The notes beneath the pieces were generated by a model, which was not told where the DNA came from, searched no databases, and saw only the letters and a list, made by a program, of their open reading frames with translations. From contig JAJYNP010000260.1 in the NCBI GenBank assembly GCA_021786265.1, positions 1-64,000 on the forward strand: a stretch of DNA of 64,000 nt. The letters are read 5' to 3'. Positions 34,898-42,601 of the stretch are shown one piece after another (positions within the stretch are counted from its first letter, which is position 1; each line of letters opens with the position of its first letter). The translations under genes and the position numbers were made by a program. Source of the DNA: Chloroflexota bacterium. GTDB lineage: Bacteria > Chloroflexota > Limnocylindria > Limnocylindrales > CSP1-4.

Positions 34898-35323
34898 ATG
34901 CGGTTCATGATCCTGGTCCCGGCCGGCCCGGAGTCCGAGGCGGGCCAGCTTCCCCCGACCGAGGTCTTCGAGGCCATGGGGAAGTACAACGAAGAGCTGG
35001 TGAAGGCCGGCGTACTGCTCGCCGCCGACGGGCTCCACCCGACCTCGAAGGGCGCCCGCGTCGTCTTCGAGGAGAGCGGCAAGCGCACCGTGATCGACGG
35101 CCCGTTCACCGAGTCGAAGGAACTGATCGCCGGCTTCTGGATCTTCCAGGCACGGTCGAAGGACGAGGCGATCGAGTGGGTCAAGCGCGCCCCGTTCGGC
35201 GGCGGGGTGGCGATCGAGATCCGCCAGATCTTCGAGTCCGACGAGCTGGGTGAACAGTTCACGCCCGAGCTCCGCGAGCAGGAGCGACGCATCCGTGCGC
35301 AGGCTGCGGCCCGGCAGCGGTAG
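34898..35323 (+). CDS. DGPF/YCII-related protein
   Basis: This 141-residue protein is of the YCII-related DGPF type: it opens MRFMILVPAGPESEAG and has the hallmark VIDGPFTESKELIAGFWIFQ. These small dimeric alpha-beta proteins are often linked to ECF sigma factors, but no sigma factor gene is adjacent here. GAAAGGAG lies upstream of the ATG. The gene is followed 66 bases later by a hydrolase gene on the same strand and may be co-transcribed. Confidence 0.9.
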   Translation: MRFMILVPAGPESEAGQLPPTEVFEAMGKYNEELVKAGVLLAADGLHPTSKGARVVFEESGKRTVIDGPFTESKELIAGFWIFQARSKDEAIEWVKRAPFGGGVAIEIRQIFESDELGEQFTPELREQERRIRAQAAARQR

Positions 35324-35389
35324 CCGGAGGAAAGCCAGGCAGATGGGAACGACCGCCGCCAGCCGACGGCACGCACTGGAGAGGCTCGC

Positions 35390-36214
35390 ATGAACACCGT
35401 CACCTCGAACGACGGCACGACGATCGCATTCGACCGCTCGGGCGGCGGGCCACCCGTCATCCTGGTCGGCGGCGCCCTGAGCGACCGAACCGCCGCCGCC
35501 CGACTCGCCGCGCTCCTGGCACCGCGGTTCACCGTGATCAGCTACGACCGCCGGGGGCGCGGCGACAGCGGGGACACGCCTCCCTACGCGGTCGACCGGG
35601 AGATCGAGGACCTGGCGGCGCTGATCGACGCGGCAGGCGGGGACGCCTTCGTCTTCGGCCACTCGTCCGGCGCGGCCCTCGCCCTGCACGCGGCCGCGGC
35701 GGGCATCGCGATCCCGAGGCTCGCCCTGTACGAGCCGCCGTTCTCGGTCGACGACAGCCGCGTTGCCCTGCCGGCGGACTACGGCTCGCACCTCGACGAG
35801 CTCATCGCGTCTGGACGTCGCGGCGACGCGGTGGAGTACTTCATGACCGTGGCCGTGGCGGCGCCGCCCGAGCTGGTCGCCGGGATGCGGCACTCCCCCG
35901 GGTGGCCGGCCATGGAAGCGATGGCGCACACGATCGCGTACGACAACGCCGTCATGGGCGACACGATGCGCGGGAGCCCGGCGCCGCTCCGACGGTTCGC
36001 CGCCGTCCAGGCGCCGACCCTCGTCATGGATGGTGGCGCCAGCCCGGCCTGGCTGCAGAACGCCGCCCGCGCCCTCGCGAGCGTGCTGCCCGACGCGCAG
36101 CACCGGACGCTCGAAGGCCAGACCCATGGCTTCGATCCGGCCGTCCTCGCACCGGTGCTCGTCGAGTTCTTCGGGACGCAGGCCGCCCCGGCGACCGCCG
36201 ACGCCACGCGTTGA
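35390..36214 (+). CDS. Alpha/beta hydrolase
   Basis: This 274-residue alpha/beta-hydrolase has an oxyanion strand PPVILVGGALSD, the strand ISYDRRGRGDSGDTPPYAVD, the nucleophile elbow FGHSSGAALAL with Ser near residue 94, an acid in VMDGGASPAW and the catalytic His in GQTHGFDPA. The substrate is unknown. Its stop lies inside the operator of the following toxin-antitoxin pair. It is probably expressed with the DGPF gene. Confidence 0.88.
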   Translation: MNTVTSNDGTTIAFDRSGGGPPVILVGGALSDRTAAARLAALLAPRFTVISYDRRGRGDSGDTPPYAVDREIEDLAALIDAAGGDAFVFGHSSGAALALHAAAAGIAIPRLALYEPPFSVDDSRVALPADYGSHLDELIASGRRGDAVEYFMTVAVAAPPELVAGMRHSPGWPAMEAMAHTIAYDNAVMGDTMRGSPAPLRRFAAVQAPTLVMDGGASPAWLQNAARALASVLPDAQHRTLEGQTHGFDPAVLAPVLVEFFGTQAAPATADATR

Positions 36215-36242
36215 CTCATGCCTATGAGTCGCTTAGACTCAT
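36213..36242. promoter_or_regulatory. Triple GACTCAT operator before a VapBC-type module
   Basis: GACTCAT (36213-36219) and ATGAGTC (36224-36230) form an inverted repeat, and a third GACTCAT (36236-36242) ends 3 bases before the antitoxin ATG. RHH antitoxins usually bind such repeats to repress their own operon. The sites overlap the stop of the upstream hydrolase. Confidence 0.7.
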
Positions 36243-36245
36243 GGA

Positions 36246-36503
36246 ATGACAAAGCGCCTGCAGGTCCTGATGGACGACGCGGAAATCGACGAAATCCAGC
36301 GGGTCGCGCGCAGTGAGCACCTGACGGTCGCCGAGTGGGTCCGACAGAAGTTGCGGGCAGCCAGGTCGCAGGGCGGCCGGGACGCCCTCCGGAAGCTCGA
36401 CGCCGTGCGACGCGCAGGCGAGTACTCCTTCCCGACCGCGGATGTCGATCGGATGCTCGCGGAGATCGAGGCGGGATACGGGCGAGGACAGGACGAGCCA
36501 TGA
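36246..36503 (+). CDS. Ribbon-helix-helix antitoxin (VapB-like)
   Basis: This 85-residue protein has an N-terminal ribbon-helix-helix pattern ([20 protein letters not shown], then [14 protein letters not shown]) that should bind DNA as a dimer. The C-terminal half is extended and acidic ([18 protein letters not shown]), the usual toxin-wrapping region. The stop overlaps the toxin ATG by 4 bases. The palindromic sites just upstream fit autoregulation. Confidence 0.85.
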   Translation: MTKRLQVLMDDAEIDEIQRVARSEHLTVAEWVRQKLRAARSQGGRDALRKLDAVRRAGEYSFPTADVDRMLAEIEAGYGRGQDEP

Positions 36504-36955
36504 TCCTCGTCGACTCGAACATCCCGATGTACCTCGTTGGGGCGACCCACCCCAACAAGGAGGCTGCCCGGAGGCTGCTGGAGCAGGCGATCGCCGCAGG
36601 CGAGCGGCTGGTTACCGACGCCGAGGTGCTCCAGGAGATCCTGCACCGCTACGTCGCGATCGACCGCAGGGACGCCATCGCACCCGCGTTGGACGTCGTG
36701 CTCGGGGTCGTGGACGAGGTCCTGCCGATCGATCAGTCGGACGTGCAACGCGCGCGGCGGCTCCTGGAGACGGGCGCGCGTCTCTCCGCCCGCGACGCGA
36801 TCCACGTCGCCGTCATGCAGCGCCACGACATCGGCCGCGTCATGAGCTTCGACCGGGGACTGGACTACGTGCCGGGGATCGTCCGGGTCACAGACCGGCG
36901 CCCGACGCCCACCGCGCGATCGAAGCCATCTGGCGGATCGAATCGGCCCGGGTGA
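36500..36955 (+). CDS. PIN-domain toxin (VapC-like ribonuclease)
   Basis: This 151-residue PIN domain has the acidic active-site residues in [12 protein letters not shown], in [13 protein letters not shown] and in [11 protein letters not shown] with a late FDRGLDYV. VapC toxins are Mg-dependent RNases that cut tRNA or rRNA. The ATG overlaps the antitoxin stop, so it is translated with its inhibitor. The last 20 residues are basic and unlike the family, which suggests extension past the usual end. Confidence 0.9.
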   Translation: MILVDSNIPMYLVGATHPNKEAARRLLEQAIAAGERLVTDAEVLQEILHRYVAIDRRDAIAPALDVVLGVVDEVLPIDQSDVQRARRLLETGARLSARDAIHVAVMQRHDIGRVMSFDRGLDYVPGIVRVTDRRPTPTARSKPSGGSNRPG

Positions 36956-37292
36956 TCGCCGACGTCGCGCACCTGGTCCGCGACGTCGCCTCGCCGAGGA
37001 CGGGCGCGTGGCGGCCTGCTGCCTGTTCCGCGCCGAGGCGAGGCGCGTCAGATCGCGGAAGGATTCCCGATCGCGCGGTCGATCGCGTCCGGCATCGCCC
37101 GGCGGATCACCGCGCGGAACATCCCGGCAATGTCACGCGTCGGCGCAGGGACCGCCCGATGTCGCGTGGCACCGCGCGGCTTCCCGCGGTTCCACGACCC
37201 GACGAGCGCGATCGCCCGCACGCGGGGCTCACTCGCCGCCCATGCGGCGGCCGTGGACCGGCGACGGCCCGCATGCCGGGCGCACAATCAGG
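36956..37292. other. Intergenic stretch without a recognisable gene
   Basis: Short frames on both strands here lack coding composition or family motifs. I see no RNA gene. The stretch ends at a strong bidirectional hairpin. Confidence 0.4.
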
Positions 37293-37321
37293 AAGGAGCC
37301 CGACGAGACGTCGGGCTCCTT
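37293..37321. terminator. Bidirectional intrinsic terminator hairpin
   Basis: A perfect 13-bp stem (arms 37293-37305 and 37309-37321, sequence AAGGAGCCCGACG) closes a 3-base loop and is followed by ttctctgttg on the plus strand. It sits 20 bases after the stop of the minus-strand zinc-ribbon gene and can serve transcription from either side. Confidence 0.85.
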
Positions 37322-37340
37322 CTCTGTTGAGCGCGGTCGG

Positions 37341-37670
37341 CTAGTACGAGCGCCGCTGCGTGGTGAAGCAGTCGCTGCAGTAGACCGGCTTCGCTCCACT
37401 GGGACGGAACGGCACCTGCGCCTCGCGGCCACAGCTCGAGCACGTGGCGCTGAACATCTCGCGTGGACCGCGATCGTAGCCGCCGCTCGAGTACCCGCCG
37501 CCCGAGGACCCACCGGTGCCGCGCGATGCCTTCCGGCTCGCCCGGCACGACGGGCACCGTCGCGGCTCACTGAACTGGCGGTCTGCGTAGAACTGCTGCT
37601 CGCTCGCGGTGAACACGAACTCCTGGCGGCAGTCGGCGCAGCTCAGGGTCCTGTCGGACTGTGCGTACAA
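37341..37670 (-). CDS. Small zinc-ribbon protein
   Basis: This 109-residue protein has two treble-clef/zinc-ribbon pairs: CADC with CPSC in the first half and CSSCGREAQVPFRPSGAKPV followed by YCSDC in the second. A Gly/Ser-rich linker (GTGGSSGGGYSSGGYDRGPR) separates them. The pattern matches small zinc-binding proteins common in Chloroflexota and related groups; the role is unknown, perhaps RNA or ribosome binding. The start is TTG at 37670 with AAGGAG 7 bases upstream. Confidence 0.85.
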   Translation of the reverse strand: MYAQSDRTLSCADCRQEFVFTASEQQFYADRQFSEPRRCPSCRASRKASRGTGGSSGGGYSSGGYDRGPREMFSATCSSCGREAQVPFRPSGAKPVYCSDCFTTQRRSY

Positions 37671-37807
37671 AGAAACACTCCTTCTCCCGCGGCCTCAGCG
37701 AACCTTCTCGCCGAGAACCGAGGAGAGGGAGCGATCGAAGCGGCCGGGTGATCTATGGCGTCTTGGTCGGCGCCGTGGCGCACGGTACCACGTTCCGCGG
37801 GACATGT

Positions 37808-37821
37808 CGAACACACGTTCG
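37808..37821. promoter_or_regulatory. SOS-box-like palindrome
   Basis: CGAACACACGTTCG is a near-perfect dyad and fits the GAAC-N4-GTTC core of Gram-positive LexA sites. It lies between the divergent zinc-ribbon and methyltransferase genes. No lexA or DNA-repair gene is adjacent, so damage control of either neighbour is only a possibility. Confidence 0.35.
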
Positions 37822-37883
37822 AGCCCGTTCGGGAGGACGCGGCGGCCACTCCCCGGCCGACGCCCGGGCGGTAGAGTGCGGCG

Positions 37884-38594
37884 ATGGCCTCCACGCCCCG
37901 AGGGCTCGTCCTGCGCCACACACGCCTCCGGCCCGTGCCGGGACTCGAGGAGATCCGCTTGCACCTGGCTGGCGAGGTGCTGCCGCTGTGGCGCGCCCTC
38001 CAGGTCGAGACGGGCGATCCGGACGCCTCCCTCCCCTACTGGGCCTTCGCGTGGGCGGGCGGGCTCGCCATCGGCCGGTACCTGCGCGAGCACCCCGAGG
38101 CCGTGGCGGGGCGCCGGGTCTTCGACCTGGCGTCCGGATCCGGGCTGTGCGCCATCGCGTCGATGCTTGCCGGCGCTGCCGAGGCGACCGGCGCCGATAT
38201 CGACCCCTTCGCCGCCGCAGCCATCGAGCTCAACGCGCGCGCCAACGGCCGCCGGGTGACCGTCGTGCGTCGCGATGTCCTGGACGAGGAGCCGCCTGAC
38301 GTGGACGTCATCCTGGCCGGCGATTGCTGGTACGAGGGAGGGCTGGCCGGTCGCGTGCTGCCGTGGCTGCGCCGCGCCCGGGACCGCGGGATCGACGTCC
38401 TGGCCGGCGATCCCGGCCGCCGCTACCTGCCAGCCGACCAGCTCGTCGAGCTCGCCTCGTACGAGGTGCGCACCACGACCGAGCTCGAGGACCTCGAGCG
38501 CAAGCAGGGCCGGGTCTACGCCCTGCAGGAGGCGGGGCTGCCTCCTGCCACCGGGCCCGGGAGTCCACCCGGCGCGTCACCCGGGGCCGTCTGA
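37884..38594 (+). CDS. SAM-dependent methyltransferase (ETFB/nicotinamide N-methyltransferase-like)
   Basis: This 236-residue class I methyltransferase has the family pattern: PYWAFAWAGGLAIGRYLREH, motif I VFDLASGSGLCAIASML, motif II ATGADIDPFAAAAIELNARA and the acceptor-proximal VILAGDCWYEGG. These are the landmarks of the lysine methyltransferase group that modifies ETF-beta or ribosomal L11-like proteins. The target here is not known. The next gene begins 4 bases after the stop, so the two are co-transcribed. Confidence 0.85.
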   Translation: MASTPRGLVLRHTRLRPVPGLEEIRLHLAGEVLPLWRALQVETGDPDASLPYWAFAWAGGLAIGRYLREHPEAVAGRRVFDLASGSGLCAIASMLAGAAEATGADIDPFAAAAIELNARANGRRVTVVRRDVLDEEPPDVDVILAGDCWYEGGLAGRVLPWLRRARDRGIDVLAGDPGRRYLPADQLVELASYEVRTTTELEDLERKQGRVYALQEAGLPPATGPGSPPGASPGAV

Positions 38595-38598
38595 CGGC

Positions 38599-39303
38599 AT
38601 GCGCGGCCCGTTGACGATCGCCGTTGCCCAGCCGCCCTGCGTGCCCTACGACGTCGCGGCCAACGCGGTCACGCACGCGACGACGATCCGCTCCGCGGGC
38701 GCCCGAGTGGTGGTCTTTCCCGAGCTCTCCCTGACGGGCTACGAGCTGGATGCCCCGGCGATCAGCGCCGAGGATCCGCGGCTGGCGCCGATCGTGGAGG
38801 CCTGCGCCGAGACCCGGTCGATCGCGCTGGCCGGCGCCCCGGTGCGGGGCCAGTCGGGCCGCTCGCACATCGCGATGCTGGCCATCGACGGGACCGGCGT
38901 CGCCGTCGCGTACCGCAAGATGTGGCTGGGGACGGCCGAGGCCGAGCGCTTCACCCCGGGTGACACGCCGGTCGCCTTCGAGGTCGACGGCTGGCGGCTC
39001 GGTCTCGCCGTCTGCCGGGACACCGGCATCCCGCGGCACGCCTCCGACACCGCGGCCCTGGGCATGGATGCCTACGTCGCCGGCGTGCTCGAGACCGCCG
39101 AGGATGCGGCCGTCCCGGAGGAGCGCGCCCGTCACGTCGCCGCCGACCACCACGTCCCGGTGGCCGTGGCCAGCTTCGCCGGGTCGACCGGCGGCGGTTA
39201 CGACCGTGCCGCCGGCGGTTCGGGGATCTGGTCGTCGGACGGCGTGGAGATCGCCCGCGTGGGTCCGGAGACTGGCGCCATCGCACGCGCGACGCTCGGC
39301 TGA
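38599..39303 (+). CDS. Carbon-nitrogen hydrolase (nitrilase superfamily)
   Basis: This 234-residue nitrilase-fold amidohydrolase has the Glu-Lys-Cys triad in VVFPELSLTGYELD, VAYRKMWLG and GLAVCRDTGIPRHA. It hydrolyses C-N bonds of small amides; no substrate can be assigned. It is shorter than most members (about 260-280 residues) because the C-terminal helix is missing. It probably shares a transcript with the methyltransferase gene. Confidence 0.88.
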   Translation: MRGPLTIAVAQPPCVPYDVAANAVTHATTIRSAGARVVVFPELSLTGYELDAPAISAEDPRLAPIVEACAETRSIALAGAPVRGQSGRSHIAMLAIDGTGVAVAYRKMWLGTAEAERFTPGDTPVAFEVDGWRLGLAVCRDTGIPRHASDTAALGMDAYVAGVLETAEDAAVPEERARHVAADHHVPVAVASFAGSTGGGYDRAAGGSGIWSSDGVEIARVGPETGAIARATLG

Positions 39304-39339
39304 GCGCGAACGCGAGCTCGGGCGCGAACGCGAGCTCGG
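39304..39339. repeat. 18-bp tandem duplication after the nitrilase gene
   Basis: The unit gcgaacgcgagctcgggc occurs twice in a row immediately after the nitrilase stop codon. It contains the palindrome gagctc and has no clear role. Confidence 0.85.
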
Positions 39340-39430
39340 GCGCGTCCACCTCGCGATCCTGCCGGGACCGTCCGGCACTTGCACGCGCCACGCGACCGCC
39401 GCGAGGATGGGCCCGGAAGCGAGGCGGCAC

Positions 39431-39910
39431 ATGCGGCGGTACGGCGGGCTCGTCCTCCTCGGCCCGCTGGAGTCCGGAGAGCTCGAGAGGATCGAGACCG
39501 AGGGCGTGCCGCCCGGCGCCGGCACGAGTTCGTGGGCCCCCTACCCGGGCGAGCCGCCTGTCGTCGGCGCGCGCCTGAACCTCGCCTCCGGACGCTACGC
39601 CTGGGTGGTCCCGGGGAACGCGCCCGGTGTCGACGGGGCGCTGCTCCCGGCGGCGACGAGCACGTTCGACGTGGCCGGCGAACCCTGGCCCCCTCCGCCC
39701 GACCGGCCGGCCCCGCCGCTCCAGGCGGTGATCGCGGCCGCGTTCGCCGTGCAGGGCGGTGCCGCGGTGGCGGCCATCCAGCCTCTCCCGCTGCCCGGCG
39801 TCGCGCCGACGGCCGGGTCGCTCGCCCGGCTGGTCGCCGCGGGGATGCTCGCGCTGCTGCCGCCCGGCCTGACCTGGCTGGCGATCGAGCTCGTGCGTCA
39901 CCCGATGTAG
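39431..39910 (+). CDS. Hypothetical protein with YciI/VOC-like opening and hydrophobic tail
   Basis: This 159-residue protein begins RRYGGLVLLGPLESGELERI and has a Pro-rich centre (PWPPPPDRPAPPLQAVIAAA) and a C-terminal hydrophobic segment (LVAAGMLALLPPGLTWLAIE). GAGG lies 6 bases before the ATG at 39431; an earlier in-frame ATG at 39407 has no usable ribosome site. I do not recognise the family. Confidence 0.55.
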   Translation: MRRYGGLVLLGPLESGELERIETEGVPPGAGTSSWAPYPGEPPVVGARLNLASGRYAWVVPGNAPGVDGALLPAATSTFDVAGEPWPPPPDRPAPPLQAVIAAAFAVQGGAAVAAIQPLPLPGVAPTAGSLARLVAAGMLALLPPGLTWLAIELVRHPM

Positions 39911-40013
39911 GGCTGCGCGGGCACAAGCTGGGGCCGAAGCGGTCGGACAGCCCCGCACATGGGTCTGCAGCGACGAGCGACCTCGACGTGTTGGGTAACC
40001 GAGCCAGGACCGG

Positions 40014-40493
40014 TCAGGCGCCGACCGGTTCGGCCTCCAGCGATGCGCCCAACGCGTCGAGCAGCTCGCGCGTGCCGTGCTCGCGGTCCGCCGCGTTGTC
40101 GTAGCCGTCCAGGAAGGCCCCCTGCTCGGTGTAGACGAGGCGGGTCCCCCGCCCCGCCGGGGAGAGCTGCACCGTCGCGACCGAGACCGACGTCCGGATC
40201 TCGTCCTGGTACATCTCGTACGTCGAGACGATGCGCTGGTCTGGCACGATGTCGTGGTACCGCGCCTCGTACGCATGGACGGTCGACCCCAACCCCTCGA
40301 AGCGACCCGCGATCCGCTCGTGACCGCCGACGCGGAAGTCGAGCTCGTGAGGCGTGGTCACGCCTTCGCCGGGATCGAGGAACCAGCGGGCCCTGGCCAG
40401 CGGGTCCGCGAAGGCCCGGAAGACGCGCGCCGGGGCGGCCGAGTACGTGCGCTCGATCGTGAACGTGGCGTGCGTGACGGATCGCGTGGTCAT
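40014..40493 (-). CDS. SRPBCC/AHSA1-domain protein
   Basis: This 159-residue START-like fold protein has FTIERTYSAAPARVFRAFAD and WFLDPGEGVTTPHELDFRVG, then a closing helix GYDNAADREHGTRELLDAL. AHSA1-type proteins in such ArsR pairs bind small hydrophobic ligands. It overlaps the ArsR gene by 4 bases, a very common two-gene arrangement. Confidence 0.92.
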   Translation of the reverse strand: MTTRSVTHATFTIERTYSAAPARVFRAFADPLARARWFLDPGEGVTTPHELDFRVGGHERIAGRFEGLGSTVHAYEARYHDIVPDQRIVSTYEMYQDEIRTSVSVATVQLSPAGRGTRLVYTEQGAFLDGYDNAADREHGTRELLDALGASLEAEPVGA

Positions 40494-40843
40494 GGGACGC
40501 TCCCTTCGCCAGGTGCTTCCGGCTGCTCCGCGAGGTACTCGCCGAGGCGGTCGAGGCGGCGTTCCCAGGCGGCGCGCCGCTCCTCGATCCACTGCTCGGC
40601 CTCGCCGAGTGCCGACGGGACGGCATGACACGTACGGACCCGTCCGACCTTCTCGCTGCGGACCAGGCCGCTCGCCTCGAGCACCCGGAGGTGCTGGAGC
40701 ACGCCCGGGAGCGTGATCGGGAGCGGCTTCGCCAGCTCGCTGACCGATGCCGGTCCGCGGCTCAGCCGTTCCACGATGGCGCGCCGCGTCGGGTCCGCGA
40801 GCGCCTGGAACGCAAGATCGAGTGGAGCGGGTTGCAGTGCCAT
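40490..40843 (-). CDS. ArsR-family transcriptional regulator
   Basis: This 117-residue winged-helix repressor reads LDLAFQALADPTRRAIVERL, then SVSELAKPLPITLPGVLQHL and GLVRSEKVGRVRTC. It has no metal-binding CxC motif on the recognition helix, as is usual for ArsR proteins paired with AHSA1 genes. A 10-bp palindrome (40849-40858) lies just before its start and may be its own operator. It is followed by the SRPBCC gene with ATGA overlap. Confidence 0.93.
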   Translation of the reverse strand: MALQPAPLDLAFQALADPTRRAIVERLSRGPASVSELAKPLPITLPGVLQHLRVLEASGLVRSEKVGRVRTCHAVPSALGEAEQWIEERRAAWERRLDRLGEYLAEQPEAPGEGSVP

Positions 40844-40848
40844 AGTTA

Positions 40849-40858
40849 AGCAATTGCT
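40849..40858. promoter_or_regulatory. Palindrome at the arsR start, candidate ArsR operator
   Basis: AGCAATTGCT is a perfect 10-bp palindrome in an AT-rich patch 6 bases upstream of the repressor ATG. Its position would block transcription of the arsR-SRPBCC pair. Confidence 0.5.
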
Positions 40859-40921
40859 ACAGTATCAGCCCGAACGCGGCCGGTCAACCCCTTTTCGGTG
40901 GCGTTCCCGCCTTAGGGGCGG

Positions 40922-41029
40922 CTACTGCCGTTCGCGTCGGAGCTGCGCGCGCAGCCGCTCGAGCGCCGTTCGCGCGTAGACCGCGCGACGGTCGGCGACA
41001 CGGACGACGAGCACGAGGAGTCGCTCGTC
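40922..41029 (-). pseudogene. RelE-type toxin remnant (C-terminal 35 codons)
   Basis: The minus-strand frame encodes LLVLVVRVADRRAVYARTAL and then ERLRAQLRRERQ before a stop. This is close to the end of the intact RelE gene at 48108-48425 (LLVLVVRVANRREAYAQRAL, DRLRAQLRREGRQ). The N-terminal two thirds are absent. It is a truncated copy of a RelE toxin. Confidence 0.75.
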
Positions 41030-41090
41030 CTGCACCCCGCGCTCGTCAACGGTTCACCCTGCCCGCGATGCGCGACGCCGCGGCGCGACT

Positions 41091-41477
41091 TCACCAGATC
41101 GTCTCGACCTCGTACTGCGCGATCGCGGGGTCTGCGGTCAGGATGGCGAGACCCTCGAGCTGCGCTTGGGCGACGAGCAGGCGGTCGAACGGATCGGTGT
41201 GGATCTCGGGCAGAGCGCCGGCCCTCAGGGCATGCGACAGCGCGACGTCGAGCACACCCATGCGGTGGCGCCGGAGCCGGTCCGGTACGTACCGCTCGGC
41301 GGGCTGGGGCAGCTCGAGCCGGCCGCGCGCGACCTTGATCGCGATCTCCCAGGCCGAGGCGACGCTGAGGAGGATCGTCACGTCCGGATCCTCGATGACT
41401 GCCCGGGCGCGGTCCGATATGCGGGATCCGCCGGACGTCCACCACAGGAACGTGTGAGTATCGACCAGCGCCCTCAC
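41091..41477 (-). CDS. PIN-domain toxin (VapC family)
   Basis: This 128-residue PIN protein has ALVDTHTFLWWTSGGSRIS, LLSVASAWEIAIKVARGRLE and DPFDRLLVAQAQLEGLAILT, the standard acidic residues of the active site. It should be an RNase toxin. The GTG start overlaps the antitoxin stop by 4 bases. It is downstream of a Phd-type antitoxin, a frequent pairing for this PIN subfamily. Confidence 0.93.
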   Translation of the reverse strand: MRALVDTHTFLWWTSGGSRISDRARAVIEDPDVTILLSVASAWEIAIKVARGRLELPQPAERYVPDRLRRHRMGVLDVALSHALRAGALPEIHTDPFDRLLVAQAQLEGLAILTADPAIAQYEVETIW

Positions 41478-41689
41478 GGCGCGTCGAACTCCGGGAGCGG
41501 TGCGTCGAAGTCCGGGTGGATGACGACACGATCGTTGCCAGGAGTCCGCTTCGAGGCAGGCTGGTCGATCGGGCCCAGGATTGCCACCGGCGTCCCCGCC
41601 CGGGCGATCACGATCGTCTCCCCCTGTCGCACCCGTTCGAGGAGCCGGGAGAGGTGGGTCTTGGCGTCGTGCACGTTCACGGTAACCAT
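41474..41689 (-). CDS. Phd/YefM-type antitoxin
   Basis: This 71-residue antitoxin has the Phd fold start MVTVNVHDAKTHLSRLLERV and the strand ETIVIARAGTPVAILGPID. The C-terminal extension (DRVVIHPDFDAPLPEFDAP) is the toxin-binding part. Direct and palindromic repeats of TGACTTAGTC lie just upstream and are likely its operator. Confidence 0.92.
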   Translation of the reverse strand: MVTVNVHDAKTHLSRLLERVRQGETIVIARAGTPVAILGPIDQPASKRTPGNDRVVIHPDFDAPLPEFDAP

Positions 41690-41699
41690 GCGAGCAGTG

Positions 41700-41723
41700 T
41701 GACTTAGTCCGATGACTTAGTCA
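41700..41723. promoter_or_regulatory. Repeated TGACTTAGTCA operator of the Phd-PIN module
   Basis: TGACTTAGTC occurs at 41700-41709 and again as the 11-bp near-palindrome TGACTTAGTCA at 41713-41723. The AT-rich pair ends 11 bases before the antitoxin start and fits binding of two antitoxin dimers. Confidence 0.65.
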
Positions 41724-41869
41724 ACCCACTGCCCTCGAAAGCCGGACCGGTCCGTTGGCCGGCCGGATGGTCAGCGAACCGGCGGAGTCGGGCCCTGTCG
41801 GGCAGATGCAACACCCCGGACTCGCCGTCGCCGAATGAGAACGCCCTCGTGGGATGAGATCCGGGTGCG

Positions 41870-42385
41870 TCATCCGGCCCCGGTGAGCTTCGTGTGCATG
41901 TCGCGGATCAGCGCCCCGAGCATGCCCGCGGGGCGGGTCGGGGACGGCAATCGCCGCAGGACCTCGCGGACGGCTGGCGAGGCATGGTCCAGCTGCCACC
42001 GAACCTCGTCGGCGACCGCGGTCGGGCCATGGGGCGCGGCGAGGGCGGCGGCCTTCGCGGCGTAGGCTGCTGCGCCGCGCGCGTGGGCCGCCATGTGGGC
42101 CGTGCCAGCCGCCTGACCAGCGGCCCGGGCCGCTGCTGCTGCGGCCGGGTCGCCGAGCTCCCGGGCCGCCGCGTGCGCCCGGACCGAGAGGTCGCGGACC
42201 TGTCCGATCCGCATGTCGCCACGGGCGAACGATCGGACGCCGTCGATGGCCTCACGAGGGCGTCTGTCTCCCGGAGCCTCCGCCTCGAGCAGCGCCAGCG
42301 TCCGCTCGGCGCAGTCGGCGGCCCACGCGGCCAGCACTCGCCGGTCGTCCTCGCTCAGCGTCAAGGCACCAGGCTGGCGTTCCAT
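41870..42385 (-). CDS. Putative immunity protein (Imm5-like)
   Basis: This 171-residue Ala-rich helical protein shows LSEDDRRVLAAWAADCAERT, RPREAIDGVRSFARGDMRI and a long Ala/His-rich stretch GTAHMAAHARGAAAYAAKAA. This resembles Imm5-type putative immunity proteins found near polymorphic toxins. No such toxin gene is visible nearby, so it may be an orphan. AGAGGAA precedes the ATG at 42385. Confidence 0.65.
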   Translation of the reverse strand: MERQPGALTLSEDDRRVLAAWAADCAERTLALLEAEAPGDRRPREAIDGVRSFARGDMRIGQVRDLSVRAHAAARELGDPAAAAAARAAGQAAGTAHMAAHARGAAAYAAKAAALAAPHGPTAVADEVRWQLDHASPAVREVLRRLPSPTRPAGMLGALIRDMHTKLTGAG

Positions 42386-42601
42386 GCCACGGTTCCTCTC
42401 GTCGGCTCTCGGCACGAGAGCATCGTCGGCTGAGCGGCGCGGCTGGTCAACTCGCTTCCCCGCCCGACGGTCACCGCGGCGGGCGGAGCATCCCCCAGAG
42501 GTGCGGGGCGTCGATGACGTCGGAGCTCAGGTCCCACTCGGGAGATGGCCACCCCGGAAACCTGACCGATGTTGTCCGGTACCGCGTGCACAATACCGAG
42601 C

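Noticed and set aside
42386..42601. Possible gene between the Imm5-like and DinB genes
   Set aside because: Short frames on both strands lack ribosome sites and coding composition.
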